From: Sciscionella marina DSM 45152
GTDB taxonomy: Bacteria; Actinomycetota; Actinomycetes; Mycobacteriales; Pseudonocardiaceae
Length of the DNA: 64,000 nucleotides
Assembly: GCF_000379465.1 (NCBI RefSeq)
Contig: NZ_KB905381.1
Coordinates: 310,001-374,000, forward strand
Direction of reading: 5' to 3'
This document shows, one piece after another, positions 42,634 to 53,493 of this stretch. A model generated the notes under the pieces. That model searched no databases, was not told the origin of the DNA, and saw only the letters and a list, made by a program, of their open reading frames with translations. How positions within the stretch are numbered: the first letter of the stretch is position 1; each line of letters opens with the position of its first letter. The translations under genes and the position numbers were made by a program.

Positions 42634-43179
42634 ATGTGGACCATCGCCGGAACCCTGAGCGCGCACTCCGTGGACGACCGCACCGATCTGCTCGGCGAGC
42701 CCGTTGCCGCCGCGCTCGCCGGCCTGGACGCGCAAACCCGGAACCGTTGCGCCGTCGTGGAAATCGATCCGGAACTCGCCGACACCGCGCAGTTCTGCGA
42801 ACACTACGACTCGCCGATCGAGGCCTCCGCGAACTGCGTCGTAGTGGCGGGCAAACGCGGCGGGGAAGAAAAACTCGCCGCCTGCCTGGTGCTCGCCACC
42901 ACCCGCGCGGACATCAACAACGTGGTCCGCAAGCACCTCGATGTGCGCAAAGCCTCGTTCGCGCCGATGGACCGCGCCGTCGAGCTGACCGGCATGGCCT
43001 ACGGTGGGATCACCCCGATCGGGCTGCCCGCGGACTGGCCGCTGCTGATCGATTCCGCGGTCGCGAAGGCACCCGAACTCGTGATCGGTGCCGGGATTCG
43101 GGACGCGAAACTGCTCGTGCCAGGGGATGTGCTCGCCGCGCTGCCGAACGCCGAAGTGCTGGAAGCCCTCGGTAGCTGA
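42634..43179 (+). CDS. YbaK/EbsC-family (aminoacyl-tRNA deacylase-like) protein
   Basis: 181 aa. YbaK fold: CEHYDSPIEASANCVVVAGK, LATTRADINNVVRKHLDVRK, and MDRAVELTGMAYGGITPIGL with the conserved Gly-Gly-Ile-Pro-like loop (GGITPIG) and the nearby Lys/Arg. Such proteins hydrolyse mischarged Cys- or Ala-tRNA(Pro), or serve as regulatory deacylases. The ATG at 42634 has TACAGT ending 7 bp upstream and no Shine-Dalgarno, suggesting a leaderless transcript. Divergent from the MFS gene; convergent with the isomerase-like gene (stops 1 bp apart). Confidence 0.8.
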   Translation: MWTIAGTLSAHSVDDRTDLLGEPVAAALAGLDAQTRNRCAVVEIDPELADTAQFCEHYDSPIEASANCVVVAGKRGGEEKLAACLVLATTRADINNVVRKHLDVRKASFAPMDRAVELTGMAYGGITPIGLPADWPLLIDSAVAKAPELVIGAGIRDAKLLVPGDVLAALPNAEVLEALGS

Positions 43180-43180
43180 G

Positions 43181-43918
43181 CTACGGGGCCCGCAGCGGCT
43201 CGAACAGCCCGGGCTCTCCGGCGGTCACCGCCGTGCCCGGGCGGCCCCACACCGCGCGGAACACGGCGTCCGCGGTCCCGGTCACGCCGGCGTCCGCTGT
43301 GGTGGCTGCGGCCTCCTCGGTGATCCTGACCGGTTCGCCCGGTTCGAGGTGGGCCAGCCAGGAACGCTCGCTGTCGCTCGGCGCGAACAGCACCGTGCCG
43401 CGCACCCCGACCGGTTCCCTGCGCGGGGCCAGGCCGGGCATCATGTCGAGGAGTAGCTCGGCGATCCCGTCCGCGGCGAGCTCGGGCGGGTAGAGCGGTC
43501 CCGGTTCCCCGCCGACCGCGAGCTCCGCATCGAGCCGGTGGATCGCGATCTCGTGCGCCTGCCGCCGCGCCCAGAACGCCGTGTTCTGCGGGGACCAATG
43601 GAACGCCTTGCACGCGTGCTGCGGGCCCAGTTCGGTGAGCCTCGCGGTCAGCGCGGCCGCATTGGTGCGCGCCCGGTCGAGCAGTTCCGCGTAGTCCCCC
43701 GGCGGGGTTTCCATGGCCGCGGCCTTGTCCTCCGGGGTGAGCGCGGTGAGGTCGGTCACCCAGCGGTGCAGCGTACTCACGTGCCCGAGCAGATCCCGCA
43801 TCACCCAGGAACCGCAGGTGGGCACCGGGGCGTCCGGCCCGGCCTGCGCCGCGGCGTCCAGCAGCGCGTTCGCGTGCCGGTCGAACTCCGCGATGAACCG
43901 CCGGTATTCGCTGTTCAT
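43181..43918 (-). CDS. maleylpyruvate isomerase-family (DinB-like, mycothiol-dependent) protein
   Basis: 245 aa. N-terminal DinB-type four-helix bundle with the mycothiol-dependent isomerase pattern: VPTCGSWVMRDLLGHVSTLH (first metal-binding His), RWVTDLTAL, then AFWARRQAHEIAIHRLDAEL with the HEIAIHRLD motif (two further metal-ligand His). A C-terminal SCP2-like region follows (LFAPSDSERSWLAHL). Proteins of this kind use mycothiol, the actinobacterial thiol. ATG 43918 was chosen because it gives an ATGA overlap with the upstream DUF2505 gene; a start 6 codons earlier is possible. Confidence 0.82.
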   Translation of the reverse strand: MNSEYRRFIAEFDRHANALLDAAAQAGPDAPVPTCGSWVMRDLLGHVSTLHRWVTDLTALTPEDKAAAMETPPGDYAELLDRARTNAAALTARLTELGPQHACKAFHWSPQNTAFWARRQAHEIAIHRLDAELAVGGEPGPLYPPELAADGIAELLLDMMPGLAPRREPVGVRGTVLFAPSDSERSWLAHLEPGEPVRITEEAAATTADAGVTGTADAVFRAVWGRPGTAVTAGEPGLFEPLRAP

Positions 43919-44415
43919 TCGCCCGAACCGAGCCATTCGGCGAGGAACGCTGCCTCGTTGTCCAGCAGCTTGATGATGTGCCCGGAGACGGATTCCTCCA
44001 CCTTCGAGCCGACGACCGGGATGCTGACCTTGATCTCGCCGCGCAGCTCCTGGGTGCTCGACCCCTGGGCCCCGGTGATGCGCGAGGTGCCGGTGAGTGC
44101 GCCGGGGGCGTTGGGCACGGTGACCGAGATTTCGCCGCGATATCCGTCACCGTCCGCGCGCCACTCTTCGGTGCGCACGATCGTGAGGTCGCCGCCGAGC
44201 AGGGCGCGGACCGGGCCGGGCAGCTTCTGCGCCGGAATGCCGTGCTTGGTGTGGATCCGCGTCGCCGCCGCATCGACGCGGTGCTCGGTGAGCTGCGCGT
44301 GCGGCCCGCCGAGCTTGGCCAGCTTCGCGTTGATGAACTGTTTGTCCACGAGGGCGTCGTGCACGGTCTTCGCGTCCGCGGAGAAGGTAGTGCGGTGCTC
44401 GATGCTGCGTGCCAT
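43915..44415 (-). CDS. DUF2505 family protein
   Basis: 166 aa. A START-like fold protein with RSIEHRTTFSADAKTVHDAL at the start, a middle region LTEHRVDAAATRIHTKHGIP and LRGEIKVSIPVVGSKVEESV near the C terminus, ending LLDNEAAFLAEWLG. DUF2505 is an actinobacterial family of unknown function; I recall the mycobacterial homologue (Rv0481c) next to and divergent from murB, as here, with a 25-bp gap. Coupled to the isomerase-like gene by ATGA. Confidence 0.82.
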   Translation of the reverse strand: MARSIEHRTTFSADAKTVHDALVDKQFINAKLAKLGGPHAQLTEHRVDAAATRIHTKHGIPAQKLPGPVRALLGGDLTIVRTEEWRADGDGYRGEISVTVPNAPGALTGTSRITGAQGSSTQELRGEIKVSIPVVGSKVEESVSGHIIKLLDNEAAFLAEWLGSGE

Positions 44416-44440
44416 GGCGAGAAGGTTACCGTTATCGGCT

Positions 44441-45481
44441 GTGACAAGCGCACGCACGACCACCCCGCTCGCCGGCTACACCACCCTGCGCCTCGGCGGC
44501 AACGCGAACCGGCTCGTGCGCGCCGAGACCGCCGGGGACGTGGTCGAGGCCGTACGCTCGCTGGACGCCGCCGGGCAGCGACTGCTCGTGCTCGGCGGTG
44601 GCTCCAATCTGGTGATCGCCGACGCCGGATTCGACGGAACCGTGGTGGCGCTGGCCAACACCGGTTCCCGTATCGAGGACGGACTGGTCACCGTCGAAGC
44701 GGGAACCCCGTTCGACGAGTTCGTCGCGTGGACCGTCGCGCAAGGGCGTGGCGGGGTCGAAACACTGTCCGGGATCCCCGGCCTCGCGGGCGCGACACCC
44801 ATTCAGAACGTCGGGGCCTACGGCAGCGAGATCGCCGAGACGCTGGTCTCGGTGGACCTGTACGAGCGCTCCAGTGGCCAGGTGCGCACCATCCCCGCCG
44901 CGGAGCTCGGCCTCGCCTACCGGACGAGCCTGCTGAAGAACACCGATCGCGCCGTGGTGCTGCGCGTGCGGCTGCGGCTGTCCGCGGACGGTCTTTCGGG
45001 GCCAATCCGGTACGCCGAGCTCGCCCGCGCCCTCGGCGCCGAGGAGGGACAGCGGGTGCCGCTCGCGGATGCCCGCGCCGCCGTGCTCGAACTGCGCCGT
45101 GGCAAGGGAATGGTGCTCGATCCCGAGGATCACGACACCTGGAGCGCAGGGTCGTTCTTCACCAATCCGATCGTTTCCGAGGCACAGGCCGACGCCGTGC
45201 TCGAACGTTCGGGTGCCGAGAGCATGCCACGCTATCCCGCCGAGGGCGGGGTGAAACTGTCCGCGGCCTGGCTCATCCAGTCCGCCGGATTCGGCAAGGG
45301 GCACCCGGGTCCGGGCGGCCGCGCTGCACTGTCCGGCAAACACGTGCTCGCACTGACCAACCGGGGCGGGGCGAGCACCGAGGACCTGCTCGTGCTCGCC
45401 AGGGAGGTGCGGGACGGGGTGCTCGAGGCATTCGGGGTTCGGCTGCACAACGAACCCGTGTTCGTCGGCTGCGAACTCTGA
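44441..45481 (+). CDS. murB: UDP-N-acetylmuramate dehydrogenase MurB
   Basis: 346 aa, type I/IIb-like. FAD-binding segments TLRLGGNANRLVRAETAGDV, LVLGGGSNLVIADAGFDGTV, VETLSGIPGLAGATPIQNVG (the GIPG and QNVGAYG core), and active-site residues in the last domain: FFTNPIVS, AWLIQSAGFGKG, RGGASTEDLLVLAREVR. It reduces UDP-GlcNAc-enolpyruvate to UDP-MurNAc with NADPH in the cytoplasm, an essential peptidoglycan step. GTG start at 44441 lacks a Shine-Dalgarno; TACCGT 8 bp upstream suggests a leaderless transcript. Conserved divergent neighbour of DUF2505. Confidence 0.92.
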   Translation: MTSARTTTPLAGYTTLRLGGNANRLVRAETAGDVVEAVRSLDAAGQRLLVLGGGSNLVIADAGFDGTVVALANTGSRIEDGLVTVEAGTPFDEFVAWTVAQGRGGVETLSGIPGLAGATPIQNVGAYGSEIAETLVSVDLYERSSGQVRTIPAAELGLAYRTSLLKNTDRAVVLRVRLRLSADGLSGPIRYAELARALGAEEGQRVPLADARAAVLELRRGKGMVLDPEDHDTWSAGSFFTNPIVSEAQADAVLERSGAESMPRYPAEGGVKLSAAWLIQSAGFGKGHPGPGGRAALSGKHVLALTNRGGASTEDLLVLAREVRDGVLEAFGVRLHNEPVFVGCEL

Positions 45482-45508
45482 GCGGGCCGGTCGGCGTGAC
45501 CGCGCTGC

Positions 45509-46105
45509 TCAGTGCGCTCGCGGCGCGCCGAGACCGAGCAGGCTCTCGGCGGCGGCCCGGGCGTGGTTTCCCGCCTCGTTGCTGCGCTCGACCGCGCTGA
45601 TCACCATCGCGCCCTCGATGAGCACCGTGAGCTGCTTGGCGAGCTCGCGCGGTTTCTCGAACCCGCCGTGTTCGAGCTCGGCCACCAGCAGTTTGCGGTA
45701 GCGGTTCAGGTGGGTGCGCGCGATGGTGCGCACATCCTCGTCCTGGTTGCGGGTGTCGATGCTGGTGTTGATCACCGGGCAACCGCGGTAGCCGTTCTTG
45801 GTGAAACCCCTGCGGATCGCGTCGAACAGGGCGAGCACGCGCTGGGCACCAGGTGCGATTCCGGCCAGTTCCGCGGCGAGCTCCTCGTGGGTCTGCTCGC
45901 TGCGCTGCGCGACCATCGCGGCGACGAGGCCCTCCTTGGATTGGAAATAGCGGTAGATGCTCAGCTTCGAGGCATTGGCCCGGGCTGCGATGTCGTTCAC
46001 CCCGACCGCGTGCACGCCGCGCTCATAGAACAGCTCGCCCGCCGCCTTGAGCACCTTCGCCTTGGTCGCTTCCGGATCGAGCGCCGCGCCGCGTTGCACT
46101 GGCAT
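45509..46105 (-). CDS. TetR-family transcriptional regulator
   Basis: 198 aa. HTH at residues about 13-55: EATKAKVLKAAGELFYERGV, HAVGVNDIAARANASKLSIY, RYFQSKEGLVAAMV. The C-terminal domain contains GYRGCPVINTSIDTRNQDED with a single Cys, as seen in TetR_C families sensing oxidative or electrophilic compounds. Divergent from the MFS-PPOX genes, with a 215-bp gap holding an imperfect GTACTG-type inverted repeat at the MFS promoter, so it probably represses that pair. Confidence 0.85.
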   Translation of the reverse strand: MPVQRGAALDPEATKAKVLKAAGELFYERGVHAVGVNDIAARANASKLSIYRYFQSKEGLVAAMVAQRSEQTHEELAAELAGIAPGAQRVLALFDAIRRGFTKNGYRGCPVINTSIDTRNQDEDVRTIARTHLNRYRKLLVAELEHGGFEKPRELAKQLTVLIEGAMVISAVERSNEAGNHARAAAESLLGLGAPRAH

Positions 46106-46271
46106 GATTCGTCTCCTTCTTCGGCGCTCTGCGGGTAGCGCAGGGTGGGATTACAGCAGGGCGGATAGGGGCGGATAGGACAGTACGGGATCATCTTATC
46201 TCGCCCCGGGCGTTCTCATCCCCGCTGTAGCGCTCATTCGGCCTTGGGGCGCCTCCCGTCCTGTCGAAGAA

Positions 46272-46316
46272 GGTACTGGACTGTTCCATCAGAACAAGAA
46301 AGTACTGTACTGTACC
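46272..46316 (+). promoter_or_regulatory. probable TetR operator overlapping a leaderless promoter
   Basis: GGTACTGGACTGT (46272-46284) and ACTGTACTGTACC (46304-46316) form an imperfect inverted repeat (10 of 13). The right arm contains TACTGT (46308-46313), a -10 hexamer 7 bp before the ATG at 46321, so repressor binding would cover the start of transcription. The rest of 46106-46320 shows nothing recognisable. Confidence 0.5.
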
Positions 46317-46320
46317 AACT

Positions 46321-47529
46321 ATGCCGAACTCAGCCGATGCCCTTCGCTCGGCATCCACTCCCACCGCCACTCCCACCACCCGGCTGTGGATCGCCGTGCT
46401 CGCCGGTTACCTGGCGCTCGGCGCGACGCTGCAGACGCTTCCCGGCTATGTGGTGACGCGTTTCCACAGCGGCACGGTGCTTGCCGGGCTCGCGGTCGGC
46501 ATCGCGTTCGCGGCGACCGCGGCGACCCGGCCGTTCGCGGGGCGGGCCGCGGATTCGGGATGGGCACGGCCGGTGGTGTTGCTCGGCGGGGTGCTGACGG
46601 CGCTGGGCGGGTTCGGTCATCTGCTCGCCCCGGACATCGGATGGTTGCTGCTGGCCCGGGTACTGATGGGCGCCGGTGAAGCGGCACTGTTCTCGGCGGC
46701 GATCCCGTGGGTGCTCGCCGGAGTCCCGGTGGCCAGAAGGGGGCGGATCGCGGGATGGTTCGGACTGTCGATGTGGGGCGGCCTCGCCGGTGGCCCGGTG
46801 CTGGCCACGGTGCTGGCGCGGGCGGGCGGTCCGCCCGGGGTGTGGTGGCTGGTGGCGGTACTCGGCGCGGCTTCGGCCGTGCTCGTGCTGAGTACCCGTG
46901 CGCGGCGGGGCGCGCGCGGCAGCATCCTGCCCTCGAGGCTTCGTGATCTGCTGCCGCGTGGGGCCGCGCTTCCGGGGCTGGCGTTCGGTCTCTCGGCGTA
47001 CGGCTACGGGGCGATCAGTGCGCTGCTCGTGCTCTACCTCGGTGCGCGGGGGATCGGCGGTCAGGATCTGGCCCTCACGGTGTTCGCGGTGTGTTTCCTG
47101 CTCGCCCGTGCGCTGGGCAGCCCAATGGTCGACCGGTTCGGTGGCGCCGCACTCGCGCCCGTGGTGTTACTGGCCGAGGTGTTCGGCCTCGGTCTGCTCG
47201 CGGCCCCGGGCAGCGTGCTGACCGCATTGCTCGGTGCGGGCCTTTCCGGAGCAGGGGTGGCCCTGATGTTCCCGGCGACGGTGCACACGACCCTGGCTCG
47301 GTCGGGACCACTGAGCCCCGGCACCTCGGTCGGGGTGATGACGGCGTTCTGGGATCTGGGGCTGCTGGTGGCCGCACCGGGGAGTGGGATTCTGGCGCAG
47401 CTCCTGGGTTTCCGCGCGGCGTTCGGATTCGCCGCGCTGGTGGTGCTCGGCGGGATCTGTGTGGCACTGGCCTGCCGGAGCCGAACCCGGACCCGCGAGT
47501 CGGCGAGGCGATCGGTGGGTGTGTCATGA
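46321..47529 (+). CDS. MFS transporter
   Basis: 402 aa, about 12 helices. TM1 WIAVLAGYLALGATLQTLPG, motif A-type loop FAGRAADSGWARPVVLLG (degenerate), LLLARVLMGAGEAALFSAAI for TM4, and the second half starting GLAFGLSAYGYGAISALLVL. Probably a drug-efflux type; the substrate is unknown. ATG 46321 has no Shine-Dalgarno but a TACTGT hexamer 7 bp upstream, fitting a leaderless mRNA. The stop overlaps the PPOX gene start (ATGA). Likely controlled by the divergent TetR. Confidence 0.82.
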   Translation: MPNSADALRSASTPTATPTTRLWIAVLAGYLALGATLQTLPGYVVTRFHSGTVLAGLAVGIAFAATAATRPFAGRAADSGWARPVVLLGGVLTALGGFGHLLAPDIGWLLLARVLMGAGEAALFSAAIPWVLAGVPVARRGRIAGWFGLSMWGGLAGGPVLATVLARAGGPPGVWWLVAVLGAASAVLVLSTRARRGARGSILPSRLRDLLPRGAALPGLAFGLSAYGYGAISALLVLYLGARGIGGQDLALTVFAVCFLLARALGSPMVDRFGGAALAPVVLLAEVFGLGLLAAPGSVLTALLGAGLSGAGVALMFPATVHTTLARSGPLSPGTSVGVMTAFWDLGLLVAAPGSGILAQLLGFRAAFGFAALVVLGGICVALACRSRTRTRESARRSVGVS

Positions 47530-48146
47530 GCCGCTATGCCGCACTCGCGTTCACCGAGCAGGTCCGAGCCTTCCAGGAACGGGCGGGCAGCGCGCGGGCG
47601 AACGCGCACGCGGTGGACGCCGGGCCGCTGCCGGATCCGCTCACCGAGACCGAGGCGCGGTTCATCACCGAACGGGAGGACTGTTTTCTGGCCACCGTGG
47701 GAGAGACCGGCTGGCCCTATGTGCAGTACCGCGGCGGCCCGCCGGGGTTCGTGCACGTGCTCGACGAGCATCGGCTGGCCTTCCTGGATGTGCGCGGCAA
47801 CCGGCAGTACATCACCAGCGGCAACCTGCACGGTGATGCGCGGATCTCCGTGCTGTTACTCGACTTCGCGTTCCAGCGCAGGCTGAAGATACTGGGGCGC
47901 GCGGAAACGAGGGCACTGGACGAGGATGCGCAGCTCGCCGGAGCGGTCGCCGAACCGCGTACGGACGGGCGGGCCGAACGTGTCCTCGTGATCACCGTGG
48001 AGGGCTTCGCGTGGAACTGTCCGCAGCACATCACCCAGCGGTTCACCCGCGCCGAGTTCGGCGAGGCCCTTGCCGGGGTGGAACAGCGCATGCGGGCACT
48101 GCACGCGGAGAACGCGGAATTGCGCCGCAGGCTCGGTGAGCGCTGA
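47526..48146 (+). CDS. pyridoxamine 5'-phosphate oxidase-family flavoprotein
   Basis: 206 aa. Split-barrel FMN-binding domain: FITEREDCFLATVGETGWPY, VQYRGGPPGFVHVLDEHRLA, DVRGNRQYITSGNLHGDARI, VLLLDFAFQRRLKILGRAET. A short helical tail (GVEQRMRALHAENAELRRRL) may mediate dimerisation. Members reduce quinones, F420 or antibiotics; the true PdxH activity is unlikely because the pyridoxal-binding motif is not evident. Translationally coupled to the MFS gene (ATGA), suggesting detoxification of one compound by reduction and export. Confidence 0.82.
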   Translation: MSRYAALAFTEQVRAFQERAGSARANAHAVDAGPLPDPLTETEARFITEREDCFLATVGETGWPYVQYRGGPPGFVHVLDEHRLAFLDVRGNRQYITSGNLHGDARISVLLLDFAFQRRLKILGRAETRALDEDAQLAGAVAEPRTDGRAERVLVITVEGFAWNCPQHITQRFTRAEFGEALAGVEQRMRALHAENAELRRRLGER

Positions 48147-48168
48147 GCGGCGACCGGGGCGCTCAGCG
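48141..48168. terminator. bidirectional hairpin between convergent PPOX and CopD-CtaG genes
   Basis: CGCTGAGCG, a 10-base loop, CGCTCAGCG: a perfect 9-bp stem spanning both stop codons (48144-48146 and 48163-48165). Confidence 0.55.
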
Positions 48169-50003
48169 AATCCCGGCGGGCAGGTCCACGTCCATGGCCT
48201 GGAGTTCGCGGTCGATGCTCTTCCACCGCACCAGCAGGGCGACAACGGCGATCAACAGGGAGAGTTCGCCGATGAGCAGCGCCAGGGTGCCGGCGAGGAA
48301 CTGGTCGGCGCGCAGATCGGGAACCCAGGGCAGGGCGAGCGCGGTGTACATGTTCCCGCCGCCGAGGCTGTTGCCGATGATCCGGTCGGTGGAAGTGAGC
48401 AGCGCGCCGAAGACGATGTCCAGTGGCATGGCGGCGAGCAGCATGCCGAGCCTGCCGAGGGTGGGCAGTGGGCGCGGGGTGGGATCGGCACCGGCGACCG
48501 GCCAGGCGAACAGGTAGCCGATGGCGAGGAACACCACGTTGATGGCCACATGCGCCCAGTGGAACCGGATGGCCGCGTCGAACAGCCCGGTGAAGTACAG
48601 CAGGAACGGGCCGCCGCCGAACAGCGCGAGCGCCACGAAGGGATGGGTGAGCACACGCAGCGCGCCGGAGTTGGCGAGCACGTCGAGCCGCTGCGAACGG
48701 GCCAGGCTCAGCGGTGCCCCGACGGCGAGCAGCAGCGGGGCGAGCATGGACACCAGCATGTGGCTGGTGATGTGCACGCTGAACATTCCGCCCGCGTACC
48801 GCCCGATCCCGGAGCTGGTGGCGAGCAGCAGCACGAGACAGCCCGCGAACCAGGCGAGGCTGCGCCCGGTCGGCCACTGTTCCCCGTTGCGGCGCAGGCG
48901 AAGCAGCCCGATCAGGTAGGTGAGGGCGAGCAGGATGGACAGCGAACCGAGCAGCGGATCGAACCGCCAGTCGGTGAGCAGCCGCAGCAGATCCGGGGCG
49001 GCGGAGAGGTTGTAGCCGAGCAGGGTCTCCTGCACGGTGCCCTGGGAACCGATGAAGGCGGGCGGGGCGAGGTGGCTGAGCCCGAACGAGGCCGCACCCG
49101 CCGCGGCGAGCAGGAGCAGTTCGAGCACCGGGGCGATGCGATTGCGCCGCAACGCCAGCCCCGCGAGCCCGAGCAGCAGCACGAGCAGGAGCTTGACCAG
49201 CAGCAGACGCCCGTAGCCGGTGCCGAAGAGCTGACCGGGGGAACCGAACATCGGGGCTGTGCTGAACACCCCGGAGACCACGAGCACGCACCAGGCCACG
49301 CCGGCCAGTCTGCGGTAGCGGCGTGGTTCGAGGCCGGTGCGCCAGCGTGGGCGCAGCAGCGCGACCAGAACCCCGCCCCAGATCGCGGCGACCGGAACGT
49401 GCACCACGATCGCCGCGCTCGCCAGATCGTGGCCCGCTTCGGACGCGGCGTGCCCGGTGACCAGTGGGGGAAGCAGCGCGAGCACCCCGAGCAGGAGCAC
49501 CGCGACCGCGGGCAGCCAGCGCAGCACGAACCGGGCGCTCAGCGCGGTCGCCGCGGCGAGTACCGCGGACAGCAGCCAGCCCATCGGACTTTCCATCGCG
49601 GCCAGCAGGGGAAACGGGTCCCCGCCGCCGAAAACCTGCGCGAAGGAGCGCCCGAGCGTTTCCCCGGAACGGTCGGCCACATCGAAGGGGACGAGCACGG
49701 CCGAGGCGAGGAACCAGAGCAGCGCCCACCGCCCCGCGCTGCGCACCGCGTCGTAGCCGACCGGGGAGAGCAGCCCGCCTGCGCGCGGGGTGCTCACCAG
49801 TGTGGCGAAGGCGAGCCCGCCGAGTGCCAGCGCCGCCGAGACGGTGGCCACCGCGCGCAGCACCGGCGCCCCGATCCGCACCAGCGCGCCGGGATCACCG
49901 TTGCCGAGCGCGGTGTAGGGCAGGGTTCCGGACAACACGCCGATCAGTGCGGTGCCCAGGACCGCGAGCAGTGCGGCGAGTAGCGCGACGGTACGGAACC
50001 GGG

Positions 50004-50007
<4 letters not shown>
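48163..50007 (-). CDS. CopD-CtaG fusion membrane protein (copper/cytochrome oxidase assembly)
   Basis: 614-aa polytopic membrane protein. The N-terminal CopD-like half (to about residue 310) contains LASAAIVVHVPVAAIWGGVL and GYGRLLLVKLLLVLLLG. The C-terminal CtaG-like half has MFSVHITSHMLVSMLAPLLL, RVLTHPFVALALFGGGPFLL, FHWAHVAINVVFLAIGYLFA and LADQFLA-type ends. His-rich TM segments (HITSHM, HWAH) are candidate copper ligands. Fusions of this type occur in mycobacteria. The start overlaps the stop of the copper ATPase gene (ATGA, 50004-50007), so both work together in copper import or delivery to oxidase. Confidence 0.85.
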
Positions 50008-52268
<2,261 letters not shown>

Positions 52269-52313
52269 GCCTACCTCCGTGCTCGCGATCGGAGTCGTGT
52301 GCTCCGCCGCGTG

Positions 52314-52886
52314 TCAGATCGCATCGTCCTTCGGTGTCATCGATCGTGCCGCGATGAGGTCCTCGCGCGCACGCGCGACCCTGGACCGGATGGTGCCGAC
52401 CGGGACCGAGCACACCTGCGCGGCCTCGGTGTAGCTGTAACCGAGCACCTGGGTCAGGATCAGTGCCTCGCGCCGCTGCGGGTCGAGCTGATCGAGCAGG
52501 ATACGCAGTTCGACCTGCTCATCGGGGCCCGGTTCGGCCGAGGAACCGCGCTGTTCGGCCGCGGCCTGCCAGTCGATGTGCTCGGCGATCCGCGGCCGGG
52601 CCCGCGCCGCGCGCACCCGGTCCACCGCGACCCGGCGCGCGATCGAGAGCAGCCAGGCCCGCGAGGAGGACCGCCCGGCGAACCGGGACAGCGAGCCGAA
52701 CGCCCGCAGGTAGGTCTCCTGGGTCAGGTCGTCGGCCGCGGCGCTGTCCACGAGGTGCGCGAGGAACCGCCACACATCCGCCTGCGTTTCGCGCACCCAG
52801 GCCTCGAGAGCGCAGGAGTCCCCCCGTGCGGCGGTGAGCGCGAGTGCGGTCACCCGCTCGTCGTGTTCGGGACGGCGCGCAGGCAT
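52314..52886 (-). CDS. ECF sigma factor, SigC-like
   Basis: 190 aa. Sigma region 2 DVWRFLAHLVDSAAADDLTQ followed by ETYLRAFGSLSRFAGRSSSR, and WLLSIARRVAVDRVRAARAR; region 4 DPQRREALILTQVLGYSYTE then AAQVCSVPVGTIRSRVARAR. No anti-sigma gene adjoins it, which fits the SigC group. ATG 52886 chosen because homology starts there (PARRPEHDERVTALALTAAR). It is 45 bp upstream of the copper ATPase on the same strand; in M. tuberculosis SigC has been tied to copper acquisition and a Cu ATPase, so a copper-homeostasis sigma factor is plausible. Confidence 0.82.
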   Translation of the reverse strand: MPARRPEHDERVTALALTAARGDSCALEAWVRETQADVWRFLAHLVDSAAADDLTQETYLRAFGSLSRFAGRSSSRAWLLSIARRVAVDRVRAARARPRIAEHIDWQAAAEQRGSSAEPGPDEQVELRILLDQLDPQRREALILTQVLGYSYTEAAQVCSVPVGTIRSRVARAREDLIAARSMTPKDDAI

Positions 52887-52976
52887 ACGCCAACGGTAGA
52901 CCACGCCCGGAACGGCCCCGCGCCTGCGCACGCCTAGTGTGACGTGGATTGTCCGGCCCGCGCGCCAGTCGACGGG

Positions 52977-53370
52977 TCGCCGCCTGGCAGGCGCCCGGGG
53001 TACTGGCGAAGGTCGCGATGAACGCGCTCGGGCTGCTGTACCCGAACTCGTCCGGGATGCCGGTGACCGAACGGCCCTCGGCGAGCGCGATCGCGGCGTG
53101 CGGCAGCGACAGTTGGCCGCGCCAGCGTGGGAACGTGGTGCCCGGTTCGCGGTGGAACAGCCGGGAAAGGGTGCGCTCGCCGGGCGCAGTTCCATGCCGA
53201 CCAGCGCACGGAGCAAGGTCTCCTTTTCCGGACAAGGCGGCTTGTTCCCGGTAAGGGCGAGCACCGCCTCACGCAGCAGCGGGGAGGTCTCGGGCAGGAC
53301 CGGCTCCCGCACTCCGGGCGGATCGTGTTCGAACTGGGCTCCGCGGATCTCGGTGGCACCGTGCCTCCCC
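52977..53370 (-). pseudogene. decayed AraC-family regulator
   Basis: Minus strand, two frames. The first keeps ATEIRGAQFEHDPPGVREPV and LPETSPLLREAVLALTGN, the helix preceding an AraC HTH, then ALVGMELRPA. The second keeps GERTLSRLFHREPGTTFPRW and RGQLSLPHAAIALAEGRSVT with a HTH-like GIPDEFGYSSPSAFIATFAS. The cupin domain is truncated and the frames do not join without an indel near 53190. Rest of the 607-bp gap 52887-53493 shows no intact gene. Confidence 0.65.
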
Positions 53371-53493
53371 GCGCGGCGGCGCGATCCGGCTGCCGGTGCC
53401 GTGAGCGGGGCGGTGTTCGGCGCGCTGCTCGCCCCTTGCCGTTCCCGGATTCGCGCGCTGCACGGCGGGCCAGAGGATCCGGCGGATGCGTGC

